A stretch of 6,765 bases of DNA from CAZWRK01 sp964635875. Lineage in GTDB: Bacteria > Pseudomonadota > Gammaproteobacteria > Burkholderiales > Aquaspirillaceae. A program made the position numbers and the translations under genes. The stretch covers positions 1 through 6,765 of the forward strand of contig CAZWRK010000180.1 of the NCBI GenBank assembly GCA_964635875.1. Reading direction: 5' to 3'. How positions within the stretch are numbered: position 1 is the first letter of the stretch; each line of letters starts with the position of its first letter. Below the pieces are notes generated by a model. It was not told the DNA's origin and searched no databases. It saw only the letters and a list, made by a program, of their open reading frames with translations. Below, one piece after another: positions 1-4,950 of the stretch.

Positions 1-176
1 TGTTCGTTCGTTGCCCAGCTAAATAAATTCGTATTTTTATCACCTATACGAAAATCATAGTGAGGCCCTCTGCGTTTAGCGAAGTGTTGTTGAATAAAAT
101 AATCAACCAACATTCCTGGTTGTAATTTTGATTCATCTCCTGGGTAGTCTTTGCGCTTGATACCTTTTGCGTACAT
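1..176 (-). CDS. Partial LigD-type 3'-phosphoesterase domain protein (DNA repair/ligase-like), N-terminal 58 residues
   Basis: The minus strand reads open from an ATG at 176 to the window edge. It begins MYAKGIKRKDYPGDESK and contains YFIQQHFAKRRGPHYDFRIG followed by a SWAT segment. This matches the hallmark of the LigD 3'-phosphoesterase domain, in which a His, a downstream HYDxR and a SWAxPK strand form the metal centre; here these are H33, H41, D43 and R45. Known family members remove 3'-phosphates or 3'-ribonucleotides at DNA ends, either alone or fused to an ATP-dependent ligase. Here the two histidines are separated by seven residues, against five in the bacterial LigD proteins I recall. 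Whether a ligase domain follows cannot be seen because the gene leaves the window. The ATG lies 7 nt after a good -10 box and has no Shine-Dalgarno, so the mRNA may be leaderless. The domain call is from memory of the motif. Confidence 0.66.
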   Translation of the reverse strand, partial: MYAKGIKRKDYPGDESKLQPGMLVDYFIQQHFAKRRGPHYDFRIGDKNTNLFSWATNE

Positions 177-183
177 TTGAATT

Positions 184-212
184 AGTATAACTTAATAACT
201 AAAATATGACAA
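184..212 (-). promoter_or_regulatory. Sigma70-type promoter for the minus-strand phosphoesterase gene, leaderless type
   Basis: Read on the minus strand, TTGTCA (212-207) and TATACT (189-184) are separated by exactly 17 nt. Only 7 nt (AATTCAA) lie between the -10 box and the ATG at 176, so transcription is expected to start at or next to the start codon. The -35 box overlaps the candidate -35 of the divergent plus-strand promoter. Confidence 0.62.
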
Positions 213-232
213 ATACAATTTACAGGTATAAT
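206..232 (+). promoter_or_regulatory. Promoter of unit 1 (GGTATAATA class)
   Basis: The -10 box TATAAT (227-232) sits in GGTATAATA, the nonamer class seen before four other units here. A weak -35, ATGACA (206-211), lies 15 nt upstream and overlaps the divergent promoter's -35 box. Start of transcription is expected near 238-239, exactly where an inverted repeat begins. Confidence 0.62.
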
Positions 233-238
233 AATATG

Positions 239-254
239 TAGGAAATAATTCCTA
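239..254 (+). promoter_or_regulatory. 5'-terminal stem-loop of unit 1 leader
   Basis: TAGGAA (239-244) pairs perfectly with TTCCTA (249-254) around the loop ATAA. The stem begins about 6 nt after the -10 box, so it would be the very 5' end of the transcript. Its core AGGAAATAATTCCT is nearly the same as the leader repeat at 5498-5511. It could protect the mRNA 5' end or act as a protein-binding operator. Confidence 0.5.
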
Positions 255-263
255 ACCTATCCC

Positions 264-932
264 ATGACCACCACACCACGAAAAATACAAACCATTAAAA
301 ACGTGGGAGATCCGAGCACTGCGACAATTAAAGCGCAACTTGTTCAGATGTTCCCTAACACTAAAGTTAGCAGTTGGAAACGCATTAAGAAATATTCAGA
401 AGAAAATGCTATCATTCGGCAATTTCAACATGAGAAGCTTTTTGCAACAGCTCTATATCGAATCTCTGAACGTACTGTCTATATTTCTGAAGACGGTAAT
501 GTTCCTTTCCATATTGAACCTCTTTCCAAAATTCTCGACAAACCTGAATCCTTTTTTGAAGACGATGAAGAGGAAGATATGATTGATTATCAGTTTCTTA
601 CTGGTAAGCTCTGCATGTTTAAACACAACGAAGATCTTTCTGATTTTGAAAAAACCGGAGAATACGCTTTCTATCTTGGACCAGAAAATCGTATTAATGG
701 TCGTCTTTGTGTCAATGATAGTCTTTCGGTCAATAATTGGCTGGAAGAAACTCTTGATGAATGGATGGAAGATAATGGTGTCAGCATTGAATTTGCTGCC
801 GCAGAGAATTTCCACATTCTGAACCCAGGTCATACTTCTAAAATACGGTTGCAAGCCTTATTAGACGATATGATCGCTACTATTCGTCAACATCTCCCCG
901 AAGGACTAATTCTCAACGACTATGCTCTTTGA
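264..932 (+). CDS. Hypothetical protein, 222 aa, first gene of unit 1
   Basis: I do not recognise this protein. It is soluble-looking, with no signal peptide or membrane segment. Its N-terminal third is basic (RKIQTIKNV, WKRIKKY). An acidic patch, EDDEEED, lies at about residues 99-105, and a Trp/acidic helix (NWLEETLDEWMED) at about 158-170. The ATG at 264 is chosen because it lies 9 nt after the 5' stem-loop and the next in-frame ATG is residue 29. There is no Shine-Dalgarno; instead codons 2-5 are CCA-rich (MTTTP), as around other unit starts here. The gene is the first of three, followed by an 11-nt overlap into the next coding sequence. It is real on grounds of length, promoter and operon position, but function is unknown. 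Confidence 0.82.
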   Translation: MTTTPRKIQTIKNVGDPSTATIKAQLVQMFPNTKVSSWKRIKKYSEENAIIRQFQHEKLFATALYRISERTVYISEDGNVPFHIEPLSKILDKPESFFEDDEEEDMIDYQFLTGKLCMFKHNEDLSDFEKTGEYAFYLGPENRINGRLCVNDSLSVNNWLEETLDEWMEDNGVSIEFAAAENFHILNPGHTSKIRLQALLDDMIATIRQHLPEGLILNDYAL

Positions 933-1416
933 ATCCAAATCTACATATGAAACTGCTGAAAAACGTTTGGAATTGGCTAAATTCCTGGCGTACACAATCT
1001 CGGGTCACAACATTAGTGAACCACACAACATCCCATACAACCCAAACGAAGGTGACGATACGTTCTGGGTCCTTGACTCGGGTAATAATTGGCGTCTTAC
1101 CTTTGATCGGGAAAAACCAAATCAATTCAAAATCTACCACCGCTACGAAAAGCCGGCCGCGGGCAACGACATGGTGGAGAGACTAGCCAGTTGGTTGCTT
1201 TATCGTATAACCGGCTTAAAAATCGTTGAACTTTCTACTGGAACAGAAACAGAGAAACAAAAATTAACGGAACTCATTGAAAAGGGTTATACCGTTGTTG
1301 TTGTTTCTCCGTTTGCTGTCCAGTTTGGGACAAAATATAAGGTCTACCAAGATCCAAGTTGTTCCAAAATTGTCACCATCAACATGCATGGTGACGTACT
1401 GGCTCTGCAGGGCTAG
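922..1416 (+). CDS. Hypothetical protein, 164 aa, overlaps the preceding gene
   Basis: I do not recognise this protein. It opens with a charged helix (TYETAEKRLELAKFLAY), then a Pro/Asn-rich stretch (residues 28-45), then beta-like segments containing NWRLTFDREK and KIYHRYEK. The C-terminal half has an amphipathic helix and strands including TVVVVSPFAVQFG. No membrane segment or catalytic motif is obvious. The ATG at 922 lies 11 nt inside the end of the upstream gene, so translation is probably coupled. The nearest purine run (GAAGGA, 900-905) is too far for a normal Shine-Dalgarno. Its TAG stop lies in the 5' arm of an intercistronic inverted repeat before the ATPase gene. Confidence 0.8.
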   Translation: MLFESKSTYETAEKRLELAKFLAYTISGHNISEPHNIPYNPNEGDDTFWVLDSGNNWRLTFDREKPNQFKIYHRYEKPAAGNDMVERLASWLLYRITGLKIVELSTGTETEKQKLTELIEKGYTVVVVSPFAVQFGTKYKVYQDPSCSKIVTINMHGDVLALQG

Positions 1417-1448
1417 CTTTCTCGTTATGAGAATTACCGAAAGGTAGC
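1412..1448 (+). promoter_or_regulatory. Intercistronic inverted repeat between the 164-aa gene and the AAA+ ATPase
   Basis: GCTAGCTTTC (1412-1421) pairs with GAAAGGTAGC (1439-1448) at nine of ten positions, enclosing a 17-nt loop. A competing small hairpin, TCTC/GAGA (1420-1423/1429-1432), is also possible. No T-tract follows, so it is not a typical terminator. It may be a processing or mRNA-stability element that sets ATPase expression relative to the two upstream genes. Confidence 0.4.
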
Positions 1449-1469
1449 GATCGTAAATTAATCAAATAA

Positions 1470-2561
1470 ATGGCTAAAAATACACTCTTTAGTCGGCGTA
1501 ACAGGGATTGGTTCTTTGTTGACCGCGCCGACTTTCATGAAACACTTCCTCCAACAACATTCTGTGTGATGTTTAATCCACAGCTTGGCTTCTATCTTCA
1601 AGAAGCAGAAGAATTTGTTCTTCCTGAAAAGCGCTACGGCGATACAGACAAACTTGCTGATCGAATCCTTAATACCTTTAAGGAACGAAACAAAGCAACA
1701 GGTGTCTTACTTTCGGGAGAAAAAGGGTCAGGAAAAAGTTTACAAGCAAAGACTCTCAGCAATCTCGGACTTAAACAAGGTTTGCCTACAATCCTGGTTA
1801 ACCATCCGTTCCATGGCGAGGCGTTTAATCAATTCATTCAAAAGATTGAACAGCCATGCATCATCATTTTTGATGAGTTCGAGAAGATTTATGGTGAAAA
1901 GGATGCACAAGAAGGAGTTCTTACCCTTCTTGATGGCGTTGTCACAAATAATTGTTTGTTCATCTTTACGGTGAATAACAAGTATCGTGTTGACGAAAAT
2001 ATGAGAAATCGTCCGGGTCGGTTGTTTTATGCTATCGATTACGAGGGTCTCACCATTGCATTCATCAAGCAGTATTGTGAAGAAAATCTGGTTAACAAGG
2101 ATTATCTTGAAACAGTGCCTCGTGTCTGTATGATTTTCAGGTCGTTCAACTTTGACATGCTTAAAGCGCTTGTTGAAGAAATGAACCGCTACAATGACTC
2201 TCCACAAGATGCATTGAAGGTGCTGAATATCAAAGCAGAATTCGATTCTGTCTCTGAATTCGTGGTCAAAGTGAAGCATCCTAATTTGGTTTCTACAAAA
2301 CTGTACACTACAAAGTGGAAGGGCAACCCTCTACTGAATCAAATCAGTATCGAAGGATATTTCAAAGATCCTGAGAAGAAATACAAAAAAGATGACGAAG
2401 AAGGTGATTACCATAACTTCGTATTCACTGCAAAGCACATCATTAAGGTAGACCCTGATGATGGCCGTTTTGACTTCAAACTGGAAGATGGCGTTGAATT
2501 GTCTCTGCGTCGCGAACTTTACAAGACATTCGGTACTATGGACCGAGTGCTTGATCTTTAG
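1470..2561 (+). CDS. AAA+ ATPase (phage type, Bcs1/FtsH-like core), 363 aa
   Basis: This is an AAA-family ATPase. It has a Walker A, GEKGSGKS, at residues 83-90; a Walker B, IIIFDEFEKI, at 131-140 with D135 and E136; and a sensor-1 strand, FIFTVNN, at about 164-170. RNRPGRLFY at about 179-187 resembles the second-region-of-homology/arginine-finger segment of classic AAA proteins such as Bcs1 and FtsH. FNFDMLKALVEEMNRY (227-241) is the helical lid. Residues 1-75 form an N-terminal domain, and about 250-363 form a beta-rich C-terminal region with a Lys/Asp stretch (301-312). From memory, very similar ATPases occur in many large myoviruses, where the role is unproven; such proteins usually work as oligomeric remodelling machines. 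All key residues are present, so it should be active. The ATG at 1470 has no Shine-Dalgarno, only an A/T-rich leader. Confidence 0.9.
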   Translation: MAKNTLFSRRNRDWFFVDRADFHETLPPTTFCVMFNPQLGFYLQEAEEFVLPEKRYGDTDKLADRILNTFKERNKATGVLLSGEKGSGKSLQAKTLSNLGLKQGLPTILVNHPFHGEAFNQFIQKIEQPCIIIFDEFEKIYGEKDAQEGVLTLLDGVVTNNCLFIFTVNNKYRVDENMRNRPGRLFYAIDYEGLTIAFIKQYCEENLVNKDYLETVPRVCMIFRSFNFDMLKALVEEMNRYNDSPQDALKVLNIKAEFDSVSEFVVKVKHPNLVSTKLYTTKWKGNPLLNQISIEGYFKDPEKKYKKDDEEGDYHNFVFTAKHIIKVDPDDGRFDFKLEDGVELSLRRELYKTFGTMDRVLDL

Positions 2562-2571
2562 TCAGTTGTTT

Positions 2572-2602
2572 GAAGGAGGGGTTTACAGCCCCTCCTTCTT
2601 TT
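2572..2602 (+). terminator. Rho-independent terminator of unit 1
   Basis: GAAGGAGGGG (2572-2581) pairs perfectly with CCCCTCCTTC (2589-2598) over the loop TTTACAG and is followed by TTTT and the recurring AGCTA. It lies 10 nt after the ATPase stop codon. Confidence 0.9.
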
Positions 2603-2614
2603 AGCTAATAAAAA

Positions 2615-2623
2615 GGTATAGTA
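2615..2623 (+). promoter_or_regulatory. Promoter of unit 2 (GGTATAGTA class)
   Basis: GGTATAGTA with -10 box TATAGT (2617-2622) lies just after the terminator of unit 1. No convincing -35 is present, since that position falls in the terminator stem. A leader stem-loop begins 2-4 nt after the box. The call rests on the recurrence of this nonamer ahead of five units. Confidence 0.58.
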
Positions 2624-2624
2624 A

Positions 2625-2647
2625 AATGAGGTACAACAACCCTCATT
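2625..2647 (+). promoter_or_regulatory. 5'-terminal stem-loop of unit 2 leader
   Basis: AATGAGG (2625-2631) pairs perfectly with CCTCATT (2641-2647) around the loop TACAACAAC. It occupies the predicted transcript start, as in the other GGTATA(A/G/T)TA units, and ends 7 nt before the small membrane peptide's ATG. Confidence 0.5.
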
Positions 2648-2654
2648 CAAATAT

Positions 2655-2759
2655 ATGGAAGGACCACCACCAACATTGTTGCAACTCTCGTTTTTGGGAC
2701 TTGCAGTATACGCATTAGCAATCGCAGCCTACAAAGTTGCATTCCGAACAAAGAAATGA
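2655..2759 (+). CDS. Small single-pass membrane peptide, 34 aa
   Basis: The frame encodes MEGPPPTLLQLSFLGLAVYA, then a continued hydrophobic run ending in RTKK. Residues 8-30 form one membrane segment; the C-terminal positive cluster predicts a cytoplasmic C-terminus and an outside N-terminus. The stop codon overlaps the next gene's start as ATGA (2756-2759), typical of translational coupling. It is the first frame after the unit 2 promoter and leader hairpin. The three prolines come from a CCA run that recurs near other starts. TTG at 2676 is a possible alternative start, giving 27 residues and leaving the CCA run upstream, as in two other units. It is too short for family assignment; a membrane anchor, a small inhibitor or a lysis accessory are all possible and none is supported. 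Confidence 0.66.
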   Translation: MEGPPPTLLQLSFLGLAVYALAIAAYKVAFRTKK

Positions 2760-3232
2760 CACCTCTATCACACCCGTTCATCGAAGAAATGAGTCCATTG
2801 TGGGTAACTCCAATGGAAGTGGAAGAAAACGTTTATTTATATGACGCAGTTCATATGGGTGAACCTTGTGGAAATGGTGTTGAGATCATGTATTCTCACC
2901 ATGCATCAGAAGATCGAACATACATCATTTTGGTGAATAAGTTTACTGGCCGCCGTTGGAAGATTAATTTTAATGGCGACGAGAAACTCACAGCAATGGA
3001 ATTTCGTCTTCTTGGAGCTGAATGGAGACTTTACCTAATCGACAACAAACAAAGTCGCGCTGGGCAAGGTCTTATGAATGTTTTGCAAAAAATTCGTCCT
3101 GACTTGTACAAAAAAATCACTGGCACGGACATCGATCCGTTTCACAATAACGAGCGTATTGGTGCTTGTTTACGATTGATCTGTACAGATGAGGATTATC
3201 TGCGGTTAAACCCAGCATTCCAAGCAAAATGA
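2756..3232 (+). CDS. Hypothetical protein, 158 aa, coupled to the small membrane peptide
   Basis: I do not recognise this protein. It looks like a soluble alpha/beta protein. After an N-terminal Pro-containing segment come alternating strands (ENVYLYDAVHM, TYIILVNKFTGRRWKINF, EWRLYLID), then helices around LMNVLQKIRPDLYKKI and a short acidic C-terminal part. Two cysteines flank the C-terminal helix (ACLRLICTDED). There is no signal peptide. The ATG at 2756 overlaps the upstream TGA by the ATGA arrangement and has no Shine-Dalgarno, so it is likely read by ribosomes that have just finished the 34-residue peptide. An alternative ATG at residue 12 is less favoured. A strong terminator follows 3 nt after the stop. 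Confidence 0.82.
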   Translation: MTPLSHPFIEEMSPLWVTPMEVEENVYLYDAVHMGEPCGNGVEIMYSHHASEDRTYIILVNKFTGRRWKINFNGDEKLTAMEFRLLGAEWRLYLIDNKQSRAGQGLMNVLQKIRPDLYKKITGTDIDPFHNNERIGACLRLICTDEDYLRLNPAFQAK

Positions 3233-3235
3233 TCA

Positions 3236-3270
3236 GAAAGAAAGCACCGCAACCCCGGTGTTTTCTTTTT
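3236..3270 (+). terminator. Rho-independent terminator of unit 2
   Basis: GAAAGCACCG (3240-3249) pairs with CGGTGTTTTC (3256-3265), with one G-U pair, over the loop CAACCC. Upstream A and downstream T residues extend the stem, and TTTTT is followed by AACTA, a variant of the AGCTA seen after the other terminators. Confidence 0.85.
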
Positions 3271-3280
3271 AACTAACGGG

Positions 3281-3289
3281 GGTATATTA
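3281..3289 (+). promoter_or_regulatory. Promoter of unit 3 (GGTATATTA class)
   Basis: GGTATATTA with -10 box TATATT (3283-3288) lies 10 nt after the unit 2 terminator. No clear -35 is visible. Transcription should start near 3294, where the leader inverted repeat begins. Confidence 0.55.
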
Positions 3290-3293
3290 AATT

Positions 3294-3312
3294 GAAGGGT
3301 AATAATGCCTTT
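3294..3312 (+). promoter_or_regulatory. Weak 5'-terminal stem-loop of unit 3 leader, with an ATG in its loop
   Basis: AAGG (3295-3298) pairs with CCTT (3308-3311), extended by a G-U pair. It is the weakest of the five leader hairpins, but its position after the -10 box and its AGG/CCT core match the others. Its 9-nt loop contains ATG 3305-3307, which is in frame with the downstream gene. Confidence 0.38.
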
Positions 3313-3317
3313 CATAA

Positions 3318-3334
3318 CCACCACCACCACCACA
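3318..3334 (+). repeat. (CCA)5 run directly upstream of a start codon
   Basis: Five CCA triplets (3318-3332) plus CA end 3 nt before ATG 3338. The same arrangement, (CCA)3-CAAAATT-ATG, precedes the gene at 6167. CCA-rich runs also lie just inside the starts at 264 and 2655. This replaces a Shine-Dalgarno and is probably an unstructured translation-enhancing region. Confidence 0.5.
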
Positions 3335-3337
3335 AAT

Positions 3338-4030
3338 ATGACAATAAAACAGTTGAAAGTGGTTCATACAGCAAATGTCTTGATAAAGTGTGACGCAGCT
3401 ACATTGCTTTGGGGATACTTGTGCGATGGAATAAAATCCATCGGCCACGCCAGATTTTCCAAAGAATTGTGTCTCGCTCTTGAAGGTCCTATTGGAAAAT
3501 GCTCTTCTGTTGAACTCGATAAAATCAAGAAGATTATCTTTGATTTCATTTTTACAAATTACAACCGTCGTACAATCGACAATATCACCATTTTTGATGT
3601 TTTGTCTTTGGACAGTTCGGAACTTTGTCGTTTGTTTAGTACTGAAAACATGGATTTCATTGTTGAGGCTTTTCCTAAGCTTGCAGCACAGATCCACAAA
3701 GCAGGTAAACCCTTTTGGGTACTTATCGAAAAAGTTCGGCTAAATTCTCGTGATTATTATCATACACTGCTTACGGTACTACGTCGTATGCATGATGAGC
3801 ACCCTATTCATGAAATTTTTGCTAGTGTTCCGGCAACTGAACATAGTGTTCTCGTGGCACAAAAGAAGTTGCCTGCTGCTTACGAACATATCATCAAAGA
3901 AAGCTATAAACTCAGACACGATATTCCCTATCCTTCGACTGTTTTTGTTGCGAATTCAAAGTTACCAATAAAAATGACTCGCAGTGAATTCATCGAAGCA
4001 CAGCTCAGAAAACTCAAACAAAAAGTATAA
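3338..4030 (+). CDS. Hypothetical mostly helical protein, 230 aa, first gene of unit 3
   Basis: I do not recognise this protein. It is predicted almost wholly alpha-helical, with several hydrophobic amphipathic helices (ATLLWGYLCDGIKSIG, LDKIKKIIFDFIFTNY, MDFIVEAFPKLAAQIH), a His-containing middle, and a basic C-terminal helix (SEFIEAQLRKLKQKV). No catalytic motif is evident. ATG 3338 is preferred over the in-frame ATG 3305, which would add MPFITTTTTTN. The reasons are that 3305 lies within the leader hairpin, the extra residues only translate the CCA repeat, and 3338 has the same CCA-run/AAAT/ATG context as the gene at 6167. The stop shares one base with the next start (TAATG). It leads a five-gene overlapping chain. 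Confidence 0.76.
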   Translation: MTIKQLKVVHTANVLIKCDAATLLWGYLCDGIKSIGHARFSKELCLALEGPIGKCSSVELDKIKKIIFDFIFTNYNRRTIDNITIFDVLSLDSSELCRLFSTENMDFIVEAFPKLAAQIHKAGKPFWVLIEKVRLNSRDYYHTLLTVLRRMHDEHPIHEIFASVPATEHSVLVAQKKLPAAYEHIIKESYKLRHDIPYPSTVFVANSKLPIKMTRSEFIEAQLRKLKQKV

Positions 4031-4230
4031 TGGGAAAGGGACCTGCATATGCCCCCGTGGCAAAACATCCGAATCCTTCCTCGAATGCCGATGACGCATT
4101 AGCCAGACTCTTTAAAACTGTCAAAGAGAAAGGCGAAAAAGAAAGGAAAGAAAACGAAGACAGAAAAATTCAAACTCAGCACCTTTGGTACAGAGAGGAT
4201 AACAATGATTCTGATTCCGGACAAGGATGA
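4030..4230 (+). CDS. Small charged, probably disordered protein, 66 aa
   Basis: This frame starts at the TAATG overlap with the preceding stop. It encodes a Gly/Pro-containing start (MGKGPAYAPVAKHPNPSSN), one short helix (ADDALARLFKTVKEK) and a highly charged Lys/Glu/Arg stretch (EKGEKERKENEDRK), ending in an Asp/Ser-rich tail. Such composition suggests disorder or a single helix used for binding, not catalysis. The last 26 nt overlap the next gene's start. The one-base TAATG junction and the continued overlapping chain support it as a genuine gene. No family is recognised. Confidence 0.68.
   Translation: MGKGPAYAPVAKHPNPSSNADDALARLFKTVKEKGEKERKENEDRKIQTQHLWYREDNNDSDSGQG
4194..4199 (+). promoter_or_regulatory. 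Shine-Dalgarno-like site AGAGGA for the 127-aa gene
   Basis: AGAGGA lies 5 nt before ATG 4205 and is the only clear Shine-Dalgarno-like site at a start codon in the window. It selects 4205 over the later in-frame ATG at 4283. Its presence inside an upstream coding sequence suggests independent reinitiation. Confidence 0.5.
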
Positions 4231-4588
4231 TGAGCTAAATCTGTACTCACAAGTTCTACAATCTGAAAATGGACTTGTGAAAATGGCCATATACCCAGTA
4301 CTATTCGGTTTCCGTGTAAGAGGTTGGTTATCAACCGATCATGGATGCCGAATAGACTGGTGCGGCGGATCAGATTACACTCAGATTAAGACATTATATT
4401 CAATTCTTCGGAATATATTGTTACATCGAAACGAAGACCATAAAGCCTTTGATGGCTTACCGGGAGCGTCTAATATAAAACCTTTTTTTCACGATGAGGA
4501 ATTTGTTAAGACGATTTCGGAACAAATAACACAACCACTAGAAATAGTGGAAATCACACTCCCACAGAAAACATGGTTTACTTATTAA
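4205..4588 (+). CDS. Hypothetical protein, 127 aa
   Basis: I do not recognise this protein. The N-terminal part is acidic (PDKDDELN). Beta-like segments (LVKMAIYPVLFGFRVRGWLS), a Cys-containing turn (GCRIDWCGGSDY), a helix (IKTLYSILRNILLHRNED) and a C-terminal strand rich in aliphatic residues follow. Start 4205 is supported by AGAGGA 5 nt upstream. It overlaps the preceding gene by 26 nt and the following one by 16 nt. There is no membrane segment. The paired cysteines are too few for a recognisable metal site. Confidence 0.76.
   Translation: MILIPDKDDELNLYSQVLQSENGLVKMAIYPVLFGFRVRGWLSTDHGCRIDWCGGSDYTQIKTLYSILRNILLHRNEDHKAFDGLPGASNIKPFFHDEEFVKTISEQITQPLEIVEITLPQKTWFTY
4535..4550 (+). promoter_or_regulatory. 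GAAA-tetraloop hairpin just upstream of the membrane protein start
   Basis: CCACTA (4535-4540) and TAGTGG (4545-4550) form a perfect 6-bp stem closed by GAAA, a stable GNRA loop. It ends 22 nt before ATG 4573 and lies within the coding sequence of the 127-aa gene. It could slow ribosomes or modulate initiation, but a chance hairpin is possible. Confidence 0.3.
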
Positions 4589-4950
4589 CAATACCGGTAT
4601 GGATTTTTTTAGTTTGGTACGTTTGGGTTGCTTTTGGTGACCCCGTGCCGTCTGTAAAAATCAAAAACGAGGAAGGGTTTGTACTAACTTTTAGTTACTC
4701 AAACAAACTTTCCATGAAAATACCCAACGGTTCAATTCTACGAGATTTCGAATTTGATAGTACTAAACGTGAATATTTTAGACCTTATTTTAATAATAGG
4801 GATCTAGGACATCATGTAATTTTGCTGTCAGATCGTATTATCGTCGAACGCCGTTGGTTTGCAGAACAACAATCTTTCAACCAATTTCCAATCACACGCA
4901 CACAATATGAAAAAGTCGAAAAACACTTCAAAAAACTGGGCCTTCGATAA
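4573..4950 (+). CDS. Hypothetical membrane-anchored protein, 125 aa
   Basis: Residues 2-21 (VYLLTIPVWIFLVWYVWVAF) form one strongly hydrophobic, Trp-rich membrane segment, followed by a soluble domain of about 100 residues. That domain has beta-like strands (SVKIKNEEGFVLTFSYS, HHVILLSDRIIVERRW) and a basic C-terminal helix (RTQYEKVEKHFKKLGLR). No cleavage site is obvious, so it is more likely anchored than secreted. No positively charged residue precedes the segment, so topology is uncertain. The ATG at 4573 overlaps the preceding gene by 16 nt, has no Shine-Dalgarno, and is needed to include the membrane segment. No family is recognised. Confidence 0.74.
   Translation: MVYLLTIPVWIFLVWYVWVAFGDPVPSVKIKNEEGFVLTFSYSNKLSMKIPNGSILRDFEFDSTKREYFRPYFNNRDLGHHVILLSDRIIVERRWFAEQQSFNQFPITRTQYEKVEKHFKKLGLR

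Noticed and set aside
453..854. Long minus-strand open frame opposite the 222-aa gene
   Set aside because: It is fully opposite a well-supported plus-strand gene, has no promoter or leader of its own, and its composition looks like a reverse shadow.
1740..2279. Minus-strand open frame of 179 codons opposite the AAA+ gene
   Set aside because: The plus strand there encodes intact Walker A, Walker B and arginine-finger motifs; the reverse frame has no recognisable motif.
3318..3334. CAC/CCA run that resembles a vector-derived polyhistidine tag
   Set aside because: In the open frame it reads as threonine codons, no vector sequence flanks it, and similar CCA runs occur at other unit starts in this window.
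3287..3697. Minus-strand open frame with a poly-Gly end
   Set aside because: The glycine run is the reverse reading of the CCA repeat, and the frame crosses the unit 3 promoter and leader.
4321..4335. GGTTG/CAACC hairpin within the 127-aa gene
   Set aside because: It is a short stem inside coding sequence, with no relation to a start, stop or T-tract.
4859..4909. Earlier ATG at 4859 as start of the 92-aa gene
   Set aside because: It would enlarge the overlap with the preceding gene to 92 nt and add a low-complexity Asn/Gln/His segment that simply mirrors the other frame.
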